DNA from: Kutzneria sp. 744
Lineage (GTDB): Bacteria > Actinomycetota > Actinomycetes > Mycobacteriales > Pseudonocardiaceae
DNA length: 47,061 bases
Assembly (NCBI RefSeq): GCF_000568255.1
Contig: NZ_KK037166.1
Span: 7,145,341-7,192,401, forward strand
Direction: 5' to 3'
Each line of letters opens with the position of its first letter. Position 1 is the stretch's first letter. The translations under genes and the position numbers were made by a program. Of this stretch, positions 19,137-31,161 are shown one piece after another. The notes beneath the pieces were generated by a model, which saw only the letters and a list, made by a program, of their open reading frames with translations, was not told the DNA's origin and searched no databases.

Positions 19137-19940
19137 ATGGGCAACGAGTGGCAGGCCGGCCGGGAGTGGAAGGACATCTCCACCAAGTGGCGGCTGGTGC
19201 CGGCGGGGCTGCGTTCGTCGCGTCCGGAAGATCCGTTCGCGCAGGGCTGGCTGGCCCTGGAGACCGGCGACCTCCAGCGGGCCCAGCCGCTGTTCGAGGA
19301 GGCGTGCCGGGTCCGCGGCGACGGCAACGACTACGTCGCCCTCGGTGACGTCCACGTGGCCCGTCGGCAGTGGGCCGCCGCCGAAGCCCAGTTCCAGCGG
19401 GCCCTGGTCGTAGCCCCCCTGTCCATTCTCGCCGTGCTCGGGCTGGCCCTGGTCCGCGCGGCCACCGGCCAGGGCGAGACCGCCGTCGCCGAGCTGGACG
19501 TGCTGGCCCGCACCCGCAAGGGCGATCCCGTCATCGGCTACTACCTGGCCGTGGCCCTGCTGGCCCGCACCGTCGAGGTGCGGACCGAGACCGGCGACGG
19601 CCGCCTGCTCATCGGCGACGCCAAGCAGCTGGAGCAGTGCGAGGACCTGGCTCAGCGGGTAGCCCTCTCCGGCACCGACGACCCCGAGCTGCTGTCCGCC
19701 GCCCGGGCCCTGCTGGACGAGACCCGGTCCGGCCGCGAGTGGATCTGGACCGCCCCCCGCAACGCCGGCTTCCTCGGCGGCGTCGCCGGGGTCTTCGGCG
19801 TGGCCCCCATCATCACCGGCGGCCTGCTCGACAGCTGGCCCCTGGTGCTGGCCGGCCTGCTCATCGGCGCCGCCGCCGTCTTCTACGCCGTGTACCAGTA
19901 CCGCCGCCAACGCTGGCAACTCCGCGCCCTGAGCCGCTGA
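19137..19940 (+). CDS. TPR-repeat protein with C-terminal membrane helices
   Basis: 267 residues from the ATG at 19137 (GAGGGCCGCGG upstream); an upstream ATG at 19071 would overlap the neighbouring start. Residues 30-110 look like tetratricopeptide repeats (FAQGWLALETGDLQRAQPLFEEA, DYVALGDVHVARRQWAAAEAQFQRAL, ILAVLGLALVRAATGQGETAVAEL). Two hydrophobic helices near the C-terminus (GFLGGVAGVFGVAPIITGGL and PLVLAGLLIGAAAVFYAVY) should anchor it, with a basic tail. TPR units mediate protein contacts; the partner is unknown. It is divergent from the exported protein at 18482-19078 and the two may work together. Confidence 0.7.
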   Translation: MGNEWQAGREWKDISTKWRLVPAGLRSSRPEDPFAQGWLALETGDLQRAQPLFEEACRVRGDGNDYVALGDVHVARRQWAAAEAQFQRALVVAPLSILAVLGLALVRAATGQGETAVAELDVLARTRKGDPVIGYYLAVALLARTVEVRTETGDGRLLIGDAKQLEQCEDLAQRVALSGTDDPELLSAARALLDETRSGREWIWTAPRNAGFLGGVAGVFGVAPIITGGLLDSWPLVLAGLLIGAAAVFYAVYQYRRQRWQLRALSR

Positions 19941-20025
19941 CCCCATCGCGGACACCCCCACCGCCTCCCCATGGATGAGGCACCCCCACCGCCTCCTCTG
20001 TTGATGGGGCACCCCCACTTTTGTC

Positions 20026-20139
20026 ACATGTGGCGCACATGTGCCGCTGGGAGTCGAATGTGGCGCACATGTGGCGCCGCCGGCCCACATGTGGACCGCA
20101 TGTGGCGCTGGGAGTCGAATGTGGCGCACATGTGGCGTC
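20026..20139. repeat. Short direct/inverted repeat cluster
   Basis: The unit ATGTGGCGCACATGTGGCGC, often followed by TGGGAGTCGA, recurs at about 20028, 20058, 20099 and 20118. ATGTGGCGCACAT is itself nearly palindromic (ACATGTG...CACATGT), so the cluster can fold several ways. It lies between the TPR gene and the tsaC/sua5 gene (19941-20191), preceded by three GCACCCCCAC-type direct repeats. The units touch, without spacers, so it is not CRISPR-like. Confidence 0.75.
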
Positions 20140-20191
20140 GGGGTGGGGGTGCGGGACGGGGGCGGCAACGACTCTGCGACGATCCTCGACC

Positions 20192-20842
20192 GTGAGCACT
20201 GTTTATGACTGTTCCCGGCAGGACAGCCGCGAGGCGGGACTGGCGGCGGCGGCCGGCGCGGTCCGCTCGGGCCGTCTGGTGGTGCTGCCCACGGACACGC
20301 TGTACGGCATCGGCTGCGACGCGTTCGACGCGGCGGCGGTGCGGTCGCTGCTGGAGGCCAAGGGGCGGGGGCCGGACATGCCGATCCCGGTGCTGGTCGG
20401 CTCCTGGCAGACGATCGACGGCCTGGTCTTCTCCGTCCCGACCCAGGCCCGGCAGCTGATCGAGGCGTTCTGGCCGGGCGGCCTGTCGCTCGTGCTCAAC
20501 CACGCCCCCTCGCTGAACTGGGACCTGGGCGAGACCCGCGGCACGGTGATGCTGCGCATGCCGCTGCACCCGGTGGCGATCGAGCTGCTGCGCGAGGTGG
20601 GCCCGATGGCGGTGTCCAGCGCCAACCGCAGCGGCCACGCGCCGGCGACGACGGCGGCGGACGCGCAGGCGCAGCTGGCCGACTCGGTGGCGGTGTACCT
20701 GGACGGCGGCGTGGCGGACAAGGGCGTCGCCTCGACGATCCTGGACCTCACCGGCGCGAAGCCGCTGGTGCTGCGCGAAGGCGCGGTCACGGTGGCGGAG
20801 CTGAACGAGGTGCTCGGCGAGGACGTCGTCACCACCGCGTGA
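20192..20842 (+). CDS. L-threonylcarbamoyladenylate synthase (YrdC/Sua5 family)
   Basis: 216 residues from the GTG at 20192, the start that gives a normal N-terminus (VSTVYDCSRQDSREAGL). The frame is open upstream through the repeat cluster, which should not be coding. It makes threonylcarbamoyl-AMP from threonine, bicarbonate and ATP for the t6A37 tRNA modification. Signatures: LVVLPTDTLYGIGCDAF, the KxR-type KGRGPDMPIPVLV, FWPGGLSLVL and SSANRSGHAP. It keeps the conserved place between prmC and wecA, although two extra genes now separate it from prmC. Confidence 0.93.
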   Translation: MSTVYDCSRQDSREAGLAAAAGAVRSGRLVVLPTDTLYGIGCDAFDAAAVRSLLEAKGRGPDMPIPVLVGSWQTIDGLVFSVPTQARQLIEAFWPGGLSLVLNHAPSLNWDLGETRGTVMLRMPLHPVAIELLREVGPMAVSSANRSGHAPATTAADAQAQLADSVAVYLDGGVADKGVASTILDLTGAKPLVLREGAVTVAELNEVLGEDVVTTA

Positions 20843-20939
20843 TCAACTAGCCCCCGGACCGGGGGCGACCCGGATGGCGGTAGCGTTGTAGTCGTCTCTT
20901 TTCCTTTCGCCGCGAGCAAACAAGGAGCGACAGCACGCC

Positions 20940-22118
20940 GTGGGCAACCTGCTGCAGACCCCGGCCGCCGGCCTGCTGCCCGTCCGGGAGTACCTCCTCG
21001 TCGGGCTCACCGCCGCGGCGGTGACGTTCCTGCTCACCGGGCTCGTTCGCGTCATCGCGATCCGTGTCGGCGCCGCGCACGCACCGCGCGCCCGCGACGT
21101 CCACGTCACGCCGATCCCGAAGCTGGGCGGCATGGCGATGTACGCGGGTGTGCTGGCGGCGATGCTGCTGGCGCACCAGCTGCCGGTGCTGCGCGTCGCC
21201 TACACGTATTCGCTGGCGCCGTGGGGTGTGGTGCTGGCCGGCCTGCTCATCACGCTGGTCGGCGCCATCGACGACCGCTTCGAGCTGGACTCGCTGACCA
21301 AGCTGTCCGGCCAGGTGACCGCGGCCGGTGTGCTGGTGCTGTTCGGCGTGCAGTGGCTGGCGTTCTGGGTGCCGTGGGACGGGTTGAACGGCAGCTACGG
21401 CTCGGTGCTGGTGCTCGGCCCCAGCCAGGGCGCGCTGCTGACCATGCTGCTGACCGTCACGATGATCAACGCGATGAACTTCGTCGACGGCCTGGACGGC
21501 CTTGCCGCCGGCATCGGCTTCATCGCCGCGGCGGCCACCTGCGCCTTCTCGCTCGGCCTGCTCAGCCAGCGCAACGGCGACGCGCACCTGTACCCGCCGG
21601 CGCTCATCTCGGCCGCGCTGGCCGGCGCCTGTCTGGGCTTCCTGCCGCACAACTTCAACCCGGCCAAGATATTCATGGGCGACTCGGGCTCCATGCTGAT
21701 CGGCCTGATGCTGGCCGCGGCCAGCACCTCGCAGGCCGGCGACCTGAACTACTCGGTGGCCGACCCGCGCGACCTGATCGCGCTGCTGACCCCGCTGATC
21801 GTGGTGGCGGCCGTGCTGTTCGTGCCGCTGCTGGACCTGATCATGGCCATCATCCGGCGCACCCGTAAGGGCCTGAGCATCGGCAGCGCCGACAAGATGC
21901 ACCTGCACCACCGTTTCCTGGAGATCGGCCACTCGCAGCGCCGCGCGGTGCTGCTGATCTACCTGTGGGCCGGGCTGATCGCCTTCGGCGCGGTGGCGCT
22001 GGCCTTCGCCCCGGTCGAGGTGGTGATCTTCGGCGTCGCCGCTGGTCTGCTGCTCGCGCTCGGGGTCTCCGCGGTGCCGCGGTTCAAGGCGGCCCGCGCC
22101 GCCGCACGCGGCAACTAG
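20940..22118 (+). CDS. wecA: Undecaprenyl/decaprenyl-phosphate GlcNAc-1-phosphate transferase
   Basis: 392 residues from a GTG with AAGGAGCGA upstream. It is a polytopic membrane enzyme of the MraY/WecA family, with about eleven transmembrane helices. It moves GlcNAc-1-phosphate from UDP-GlcNAc to the lipid carrier, the first step of arabinogalactan linker or other wall polymer synthesis. Catalytic motifs are clear: PKLGGMAMY, the Asp pair AIDDRFELD, NAMNFVDGLDGLAAG, FMGDSGSMLIG and the cytoplasmic His loop DKMHLHHRFL. A TAGCGT -10-like element lies in the 97-base gap upstream. It is directly upstream of the atp operon, as in mycobacteria. Confidence 0.93.
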   Translation: MGNLLQTPAAGLLPVREYLLVGLTAAAVTFLLTGLVRVIAIRVGAAHAPRARDVHVTPIPKLGGMAMYAGVLAAMLLAHQLPVLRVAYTYSLAPWGVVLAGLLITLVGAIDDRFELDSLTKLSGQVTAAGVLVLFGVQWLAFWVPWDGLNGSYGSVLVLGPSQGALLTMLLTVTMINAMNFVDGLDGLAAGIGFIAAAATCAFSLGLLSQRNGDAHLYPPALISAALAGACLGFLPHNFNPAKIFMGDSGSMLIGLMLAAASTSQAGDLNYSVADPRDLIALLTPLIVVAAVLFVPLLDLIMAIIRRTRKGLSIGSADKMHLHHRFLEIGHSQRRAVLLIYLWAGLIAFGAVALAFAPVEVVIFGVAAGLLLALGVSAVPRFKAARAAARGN

Positions 22119-22437
22119 GTCCATATCGGGCGAATTGTCAATACTGGCGGGGGAATTAACGAACCCGAGCTTGCCCTCGCGCGTATAGTCCTTGGGGTTG
22201 CAGACTCGCTGGACGCACCACGAGCCCGTCTCTTAGGGCCCGTGGCAGTGGCGTCCGTACGCTGTGGTAGCGTTCGCCGTGTCTCCGAACGACGGGGACC
22301 TGCCGACCCAGTGACCGCCCGGAACTCCGAGGTCACGGCCGACACAAAGCTCGGACGGCGCCGCTACGACGAGGAGCTGCCCTTGACTGCACGTCATCTC
22401 TCCGCGCGCTCTGCCGGATAGCGACAGCCGTCCTGTC
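22119..22437 (+). promoter_or_regulatory. atp operon upstream region
   Basis: 319 bases with no gene. Two -10-like elements stand out: TATAGT at 22184-22189 and TAGCGT near 22268-22273, the second resembling the element before wecA. A GGGCCCGTGG/CCACGAGCCC-type inverted repeat lies around 22219-22245. The transcription start cannot be fixed from sequence alone. Confidence 0.4.
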
Positions 22438-22674
22438 ATGTCCGCCAACGAGCCCAGTGACGGCCGACCGGAAGCCGGACGGCCGAGCATGTGGAGCCTG
22501 ATCGGAATGGGCTCCGGTGTCGTGGGTCTTGTCGTCGGCGGGGTCGGACTCGGATGGTGGCTGGATTCCGTCCTTCACACCGTTCCGCTGTTCGTGTTCA
22601 TCGGCTTGGCCGTCGGCATGGTCAGTGCCTGGGTATTCGCCTACGCCAAGCTCCGCAAGTTCCTGAAACAATGA
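22438..22674 (+). CDS. AtpZ/AtpI-family small membrane protein
   Basis: 78 residues, two transmembrane helices ([22 protein letters not shown] and [22 protein letters not shown]) joined by a short loop, with a hydrophilic N-terminus. This is the AtpZ/AtpI pattern; such proteins precede ATP synthase operons and are thought to help ring assembly or Mg uptake. It is the first gene of the operon. Its TGA overlaps an in-frame ATG of the next frame, suggesting coupling with the second AtpI-like gene. Confidence 0.8.
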   Translation: MSANEPSDGRPEAGRPSMWSLIGMGSGVVGLVVGGVGLGWWLDSVLHTVPLFVFIGLAVGMVSAWVFAYAKLRKFLKQ

Positions 22675-22691
22675 GGTTCGAGGGGAAAAGC

Positions 22692-23101
22692 ATGTCAGCC
22701 GGGGAAGCTGCGTCGCCCACTCCCATCCACGTCCAGCGGATCATCGATCTGAAGCGTCCGCTGTTGATGGCGGCCGCGATGGCGGTGCTGGCGCTCGTCG
22801 CGTCGGGCCTGCTGGGCCACATCCTGATGGGTGTCTTCGGCGTCGTCGGCCTCGCGCTCGGCCTGCTCAACACCCGCCTTGTCCAGCGTTCCGTCGGCAA
22901 GGTGACGGTCACCGAGAACCCGAACAAGAAGGCGCTGGCCTTCTCCGCGTTGGGCCGGCTCGCCATCATCACCGCGATCGCCATCGGGATCTACTTCCTG
23001 GTGCGGCCGGACGGCATCGGGATCTTCCTCGGCCTCGCGGTCTTCCAGCTCATCATGATCGCCAGTACCTCGGCATCGGCAGTGAAGGGGCTTCGCCAGC
23101 A

Positions 23102-23105
<4 letters not shown>
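22692..23105 (+). CDS. atpI: ATP synthase protein I-like membrane protein
   Basis: 137 residues from the ATG at 22692, chosen for the GAGGGG ribosome site 7 bases upstream; an ATG at 22671 is also in frame. Four transmembrane helices: [61 protein letters not shown] and [19 protein letters not shown]. This matches the AtpI-type protein of actinobacterial atp operons, a proposed assembly factor for the c-ring. It overlaps atpB by the ATGA pattern. Confidence 0.8.
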
Positions 23106-24179
<1,074 letters not shown>

Positions 24180-24184
24180 TCTCC

Positions 24185-24706
24185 ATGCATGACAAGGTTC
24201 TCGCGGCTGGGGACAACTTCCTCATTCCCAACGGCACCTTCATCGGCGAGCTCGTCATCTTCGCCATCGTCCTGCTGGTCATTTGGCGCTTCGTGCTGCC
24301 GCCGGTGCAGAAGGCGCTGAAGGACCGCGAGGACATGGTCCGCAAGGAGGCGGAGCAGTCGCGTGCGGCTGCCGAGCGCTTCGAGCAGGCCCAGGTGAAG
24401 TACAACGAGGCGTTGGCCGAGGCCCGTGCCGAGTCCGCGTCGATCCGGGACGACGCGCGGGCCGAGGGCCAGCGCATCCTGGACGACATGCGGCAGCGGG
24501 CGCAGGCCGAGGCCGACCAGATCGTGCAGCGGGGCGACGAGCAGTTGGCCGCGCAGCGCGCTCAGGTCCTCGCCGAGTTGCGGACCCACGTCGGTGAGCT
24601 GTCCACGTCGTTGGCCGGTCGGGTCGTCGGCGGCGAACTCGCCCCCGCGACGCGCGGCAACGCCAACGTCGACCGGATTCTCGGCGAGCTGGAGGGGAAC
24701 AGCTGA
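24185..24706 (+). CDS. atpF: F0F1 ATP synthase subunit b
   Basis: 173 residues. One N-terminal membrane helix (GELVIFAIVLLVIWRFVLPPV) leads into a long charged coiled coil (about 45-150) that makes the peripheral stalk. It begins five bases after the atpE stop. Its stop overlaps the ATG of a second b-type gene by one base (TGATG). Confidence 0.95.
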   Translation: MHDKVLAAGDNFLIPNGTFIGELVIFAIVLLVIWRFVLPPVQKALKDREDMVRKEAEQSRAAAERFEQAQVKYNEALAEARAESASIRDDARAEGQRILDDMRQRAQAEADQIVQRGDEQLAAQRAQVLAELRTHVGELSTSLAGRVVGGELAPATRGNANVDRILGELEGNS

Positions 24707-25242
24707 TGGACGAGGTTCTCGCGTACATCGCTGAGCTCGTCGCGTTCGCGATCATCATCTTCTTCGTCGTGCGGTACATCGTGCCGCCGGCGCGCAAGGC
24801 GATGCGGGCTCAGCAGGAGACCATCAAGGCCCAGATCGAGCGGGCCGAGCAGACCGAGAAGCGGCTGGCCGTCGCCGAGGCGAAGTACGCCGACGCGGTG
24901 GTCGAGGCCCGCCAGGAGGCGGCGAAGATCCGCGACAACGCGCGGGCCGACGCGCAGCGGATCGTCGAGGAGATGCGCGTTCAGGCCGACCGCGAGGTCG
25001 AGCGCATCCGGGTGCGCGGCGAGGAAGAACTCGCCAACCGCCGCCAGCACCTCATGCGCGAGCTGCACGCCTACCTCGGTCAGCGTTCGGTCGAGGTGGC
25101 CGACCGCCTGGTCGGGGAGCACCTGGCCGACGCGGGCGCCCGCAGCGCCACCGTCGACCGGTTCCTGGACGAGCTGGACGCGATGTCCGCCCGTGACGAG
25201 GCGGCCGAGCGGTCGCTGGTCGCGAGCAAGGGAGAGAGCTGA
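24706..25242 (+). CDS. Second b-type (b') ATP synthase subunit
   Basis: 178 residues with the same plan as atpF: a membrane helix (AYIAELVAFAIIIFFVVRYIVPPA) and a coiled coil. Its end, RSATVDRFLDELDAM, matches the b part of the fused mycobacterial b-delta protein (SATVDRFLDQLDAM in M. tuberculosis as recalled). The next gene, delta, starts in a TGATG overlap exactly where the mycobacterial fusion continues. So this is the unfused equivalent of the N-terminal half of that protein. Together with atpF it would give a b/b' stalk. Confidence 0.88.
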   Translation: MDEVLAYIAELVAFAIIIFFVVRYIVPPARKAMRAQQETIKAQIERAEQTEKRLAVAEAKYADAVVEARQEAAKIRDNARADAQRIVEEMRVQADREVERIRVRGEEELANRRQHLMRELHAYLGQRSVEVADRLVGEHLADAGARSATVDRFLDELDAMSARDEAAERSLVASKGES

Positions 25243-26060
25243 TGCACGCCGCAAGTCGTGAGGCGCTCGCGGCGGCCGAGCTGCGGCTGCTGGACGTCAT
25301 CGACGGCGCCGACGACCAGGGCCTGGTGGCGCTGGGCGAGGAGCTGTCGCGGTCGTCCGGCTGCTGATCGACGAGCACTGCGCTGCGCCGCGCCGTCTCG
25401 GACCCCGCGTCCGAGCCGGCGGCCCGTGAGGGCCTGGTCCGCGGCCTGCTGGCCAGCAAGGTCGGCGAGGGCGCGCTCAAGGTGCTGTCGGCGGCCGTCA
25501 CGGCCCGCTGGTCCAGCGCCCGCGAGCTGTTGGACGGCCTGGAGTCGCTGGCCCGCACCGCGTTGCTGGTGCGTGCCGAGCGCGGCGACCGGCTGGACGC
25601 GGTCGAGGACGAGCTGTTCCGGCTGGGCCGGATCATCGCCGGCCAGATGGCGCTGGCGCAGGTCCTCGGCGGCAGCGGCGGCAGCTCGGCCGGTAAGGCC
25701 GCGCTCGTCGACACACTGCTGGCCGGCAAGGTCGAGCCGGTCACCGAAATCCTGGTGCGCCAGCTGGTGACCACGCCGCGCGGCCGCGACATCGTCGCCG
25801 GCCTCGAGGAGCTCACCGCGGTCGCCGCCCGGCGCCGCGAGCGCTCCGTCGCCTACGTGCGGTCGGCGGTCGAGCTGACCGCCGCGCAGGTGGACCGGTT
25901 GGCGACCGCACTGCAGCGGATCTACGGCCGCCAGGTGATGCCGCACGTCGAGATCGATCCGACGGTGCGCGGCGGACTGGTGGTCAGGGTCGGGGACGAG
26001 GTCATCGACGGCAGCGTCGCCGGCCAGCTCGACCTGCTGCGACGCAATCTGGCCGGCTGA
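25242..26060 (+). CDS. atpH: F0F1 ATP synthase subunit delta, with two compensating frameshifts
   Basis: About 272 residues if read through, the usual length for actinobacterial delta. It caps F1 and ties it to the b stalk. The start ([22 protein letters not shown]) and the main body from about 25386 ([18 protein letters not shown]... [21 protein letters not shown]) lie in the same frame, but between 25347 and about 25385 the protein reads in another frame ([10 protein letters not shown]). A T seems lost near 25347 (CTGTTCGCG expected) and a base gained near 25380. The short gap between errors and the preserved overall frame point to sequencing error. A 49-base gap follows before atpA. Confidence 0.88.
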
Positions 26061-26109
26061 GTCGGCTCCAAACGTTAGATGCCCAGAGCGAAGTGAGAGC
26101 AGGAACGAC

Positions 26110-27750
26110 ATGGCGGAGCTGACGATCTCGTCGGACGAGATCCGCAGTGCGATCGAGAACTACGTCTCCAGCTACTCCCCGGACGTCAACCGGGAAGAGG
26201 TCGGCACCGTCACCGCGACGGGTGATGGCATCGCCTTTGTCGAGGGCCTGCCTTCCGCTGTGACCAACGAGCTGCTGGAGTTCCCGGGCGGCGTCCTCGG
26301 TGTCGCGCTCAACCTGGACGTGCGCGAGATCGGCACGGTCATCCTCGGCGGCTACGAGTCGATCGAGGAGGGTCAGGAGGTCAAGCGGACCGGCAAGGTT
26401 CTCTCGGTGCCGGTCGGCGACGGCTTCCTCGGCCGCGTGGTGAACCCGCTAGGCCAGCCGATCGACGGCCTCGGCGACATCGTCGCCGACGACGAGCGCG
26501 TGCTCGAACTGCAGGCCGCGACCGTGATGGAGCGCCAGCCCGTCAAGGAGCCGCTGCAGACCGGCATCAAGTCGATCGACTCGCAGACGCCGATCGGCCG
26601 CGGCCAGCGCCAGCTGATCATCGGCGACCGCAAGACCGGCAAGACCACGGTCTGCATCGACACGATCATCAACCAGAAGCAGGCCTGGGAGTCGGGCGAC
26701 CCCAAGCAGCAGGTTCGCTGCGTGTACGTCGCCATCGGCCAGAAGGGCTCCACCATCGCCGCCGTGAAGACGGCGCTGGAGGACGCGGGCGCGCTGGAGT
26801 ACACCACCATCGTCGCCGCCCCGGCGTCCGACCCGGCCGGCTTCAAGTGGCTGGCCCCGTACACCGGCTCGGCCATCGGCCAGCACTGGATGTACCAGGG
26901 CAAGCACGTCCTGATCGTGTTCGACGACCTGACCAAGCAGGCCGAGGCCTACCGGGCCATCTCGCTGCTGCTGCGCCGTCCGCCGGGCCGCGAGGCCTAC
27001 CCGGGCGACGTCTTCTACTTGCACTCCCGCCTGCTGGAGCGCTGCGCGAAGCTGTCCGACGAGCTGGGCGCGGGCTCGATGACCGGTCTGCCGATCATCG
27101 AGACGAAGGCCAACGACATCTCGGCCTACATCCCGACCAACGTCATCTCGATCACCGACGGCCAGTGCTTCCTGGAGTCCGACCTGTTCAACCAGGGTCA
27201 GCGCCCGGCGGTCAACGTCGGTGTGTCGGTCTCCCGGGTCGGCGGTTCGGCCCAGATCAAGGCCATGCGCAAGGTGGCCGGCTCGCTGCGGCTGGACCTG
27301 TCCCAGTACCGGGAGCTGGAGGCGTTCGCCGCCTTCGCCTCCGACCTGGACGACGTGTCCAAGGCCCAGCTGGCCCGCGGCGCGCGGCTGTACGAGCTGC
27401 TCAAGCAGCCCGCCTACAGCCCGTTCCCGGTCGAGGAGCAGGTCGCGTCGATCTTCCTCGGCACCCGCGGCCACCTGGACTCGGTGCCGATCGAGGACGT
27501 CCGCCGCTTCGAGGCCGACTTCCTCGAGCACCTGCGGCACAACGAGGCCGGCATCCTCTCCGAGATCCGCGACACCAGGGACCTCTCCTCGGACAACGAG
27601 GAGCGCCTGGTGAAGGCGATCGCCACGTTCAAGAAGGGCTTCACCGCCTCCGACGGCTCCTCGGTCGTCGAGCACCCGGCGGACGCCATGGACGCGGACG
27701 AGGTCGGCCACGAGTCCGTTACCGTCAACCGGCCCGCGCCGAAGAAGTGA
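26110..27750 (+). CDS. atpA: F0F1 ATP synthase subunit alpha
   Basis: 546 residues. It forms the non-catalytic nucleotide sites of F1. Walker A is GDRKTGKT (about 172-179), with VGIQ-type conserved blocks [40 protein letters not shown] and the arginine finger region [15 protein letters not shown]-type [14 protein letters not shown]. The C-terminus has an extra tail of about 30 residues (from [15 protein letters not shown]), as in mycobacterial alpha, where a tail limits ATP hydrolysis; that role here is inference. AGAGCAGGAACG precedes the ATG. Confidence 0.97.
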   Translation: MAELTISSDEIRSAIENYVSSYSPDVNREEVGTVTATGDGIAFVEGLPSAVTNELLEFPGGVLGVALNLDVREIGTVILGGYESIEEGQEVKRTGKVLSVPVGDGFLGRVVNPLGQPIDGLGDIVADDERVLELQAATVMERQPVKEPLQTGIKSIDSQTPIGRGQRQLIIGDRKTGKTTVCIDTIINQKQAWESGDPKQQVRCVYVAIGQKGSTIAAVKTALEDAGALEYTTIVAAPASDPAGFKWLAPYTGSAIGQHWMYQGKHVLIVFDDLTKQAEAYRAISLLLRRPPGREAYPGDVFYLHSRLLERCAKLSDELGAGSMTGLPIIETKANDISAYIPTNVISITDGQCFLESDLFNQGQRPAVNVGVSVSRVGGSAQIKAMRKVAGSLRLDLSQYRELEAFAAFASDLDDVSKAQLARGARLYELLKQPAYSPFPVEEQVASIFLGTRGHLDSVPIEDVRRFEADFLEHLRHNEAGILSEIRDTRDLSSDNEERLVKAIATFKKGFTASDGSSVVEHPADAMDADEVGHESVTVNRPAPKK

Positions 27751-27758
27751 CGTGACCC

Positions 27759-30075
<2,317 letters not shown>

Positions 30076-30080
30076 GTTTC

Positions 30081-30123
30081 CGCGGCGGGGGTGTCGGGTT
30101 GCGAGACCGGCGCCCCCGCCGCG
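30081..30123 (+). terminator. GC-rich hairpin between atpD and atpC
   Basis: CGCGGCGGGGG (30081-30091) pairs perfectly with CCCCCGCCGCG (30113-30123), with further pairing inside. No T-run follows. Lying inside an operon, it is more likely an mRNA-stability or partial-termination site that lowers epsilon output than a full stop. Confidence 0.6.
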
Positions 30124-30204
30124 CTCCCCGTGCGGTCGCTGAGAAGGCGCGGCCCGTACGCATTCTGTAACCAGTAGAATCGGTCCTCGAGGTCGACGAA
30201 GGAG

Positions 30205-30576
30205 ATGAACGTGGCCGAGATGTCCGTCGAGTTGGTCGCCGTTGAGCGTCGTCTGTGGTCGGGCCAGGCCACGATGGTGCTCGCGCGGACGATCGAGGGC
30301 GAGATCGGCATCCTGCCTCGCCACATTCCGCTGCTGGGCCAGCTGGTCGACGGCCACGCCGTGGAGATCCGCACCACGGAGGGCGAGGTAGTGCGCGCCG
30401 CCGTGCACGGTGGCTTCATCTCGATCAGCGACCGCGGCGTGAGCATTCTGGCCGAGTCCGCGGAGCTGGCCGACGAGATCGACGTCAACGCGGCCCGAGC
30501 GGGACTGGACAGCGACGACGAGTCGGAGCGGACCAGAGCAGCCGCCCAGCTGCGCGCCGCAGGCCAGACGGTCTGA
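30205..30576 (+). CDS. atpC: F0F1 ATP synthase subunit epsilon
   Basis: 123 residues. It links gamma to the c-ring and can inhibit ATP hydrolysis. The beta-sandwich half is typical ([53 protein letters not shown]). The C-terminal helical part is short, as in mycobacteria. AAGGAG lies just upstream of the ATG. It is separated from atpD by 129 bases containing the hairpin. Confidence 0.95.
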   Translation: MNVAEMSVELVAVERRLWSGQATMVLARTIEGEIGILPRHIPLLGQLVDGHAVEIRTTEGEVVRAAVHGGFISISDRGVSILAESAELADEIDVNAARAGLDSDDESERTRAAAQLRAAGQTV

Positions 30577-30598
30577 GCCGGGCTGACGGGGCGGGGCC

Positions 30599-31030
30599 GT
30601 GGACATGACTTGGATCGTGGCAGTGGTCCTCGTCGTCACGGCCGGGGGGCTGGGCCTGCTGGCCTGGCGCCGGCTGCGGCTGTTGCGCGCCGGCGGTGTG
30701 CACGTGGCCCTGCGGGGCCGCAAGGACGACAGCGGCCGGGGATGGCAGCTGGGTGTCGGCCGCTATCGCGGTGACGAGTTCGTCTGGTACCGGGTGTTGT
30801 CGGTGCGCGGCGGCCCGGACAAGGTGATCCGCCGCGACGGCCTGGAGATCGACGCCCGCCGCGAGCCCACCGGCCCGGAGACCTACTCGATGCCCCTGGG
30901 CTCCATGGTGATCAGCTGCCACGGCCCCGACGGCACCATAGAGATAGCCATGGGCATAGACGCCATGACCGGCTTCCTGTCCTGGCTGGAGTCCAGCCCA
31001 CCCGGCAGCGCCATCCCCTGGGCCAGCTAG
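30599..31030 (+). CDS. DUF2550 membrane protein
   Basis: 143 residues from the GTG at 30599; an ATG at 30605 is equally possible. One N-terminal membrane helix (TWIVAVVLVVTAGGLGLLAW) is followed by a basic stretch and a domain of about 110 residues (WQLGVGRYRGDEFVWYRVLS, TYSMPLGSMVISC, GFLSWLESSPPG). This is the DUF2550 protein found straight after atpC in mycobacteria and relatives. Its role is unknown. The fixed location suggests a link to the ATP synthase or the envelope, but that is inference. A nested palindrome follows. Confidence 0.9.
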   Translation: MDMTWIVAVVLVVTAGGLGLLAWRRLRLLRAGGVHVALRGRKDDSGRGWQLGVGRYRGDEFVWYRVLSVRGGPDKVIRRDGLEIDARREPTGPETYSMPLGSMVISCHGPDGTIEIAMGIDAMTGFLSWLESSPPGSAIPWAS

Positions 31031-31141
31031 CGAGTCACGTTCTCAGGCTTGAGAGTTACGTCCTCGGGACACCGCCGCGCGACGCAACCACGCGCACAAC
31101 GTCCCGAGGGCGTAACTCGCGCTGCCTGAGAGCGTGACTCG
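31031..31141. repeat. Nested palindrome, family 2, copy 1
   Basis: Outer arms CGAGTCACGTTCTCAGGC (31031-31048) and GCCTGAGAGCGTGACTCG (31124-31141) differ at one pair. Inner arms GAGTTACGTCCTCGGGAC (31053-31070) and GTCCCGAGGGCGTAACTC (31101-31118) also differ at one pair. The outer end sequence recurs at 37134-37150 and 44367-44482. It lies between the convergent DUF2550 and adenosyltransferase genes and may stop transcription from both sides. Confidence 0.8.
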
Positions 31142-31161
31142 CGGGGGTTTACCTAGGCCCG

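Noticed and set aside
20026-20139. Regular repeats suggesting a CRISPR array
   Set aside because: The units overlap or touch, spacing is uneven, there are no unique spacers of constant size, and no cas gene is in the window.
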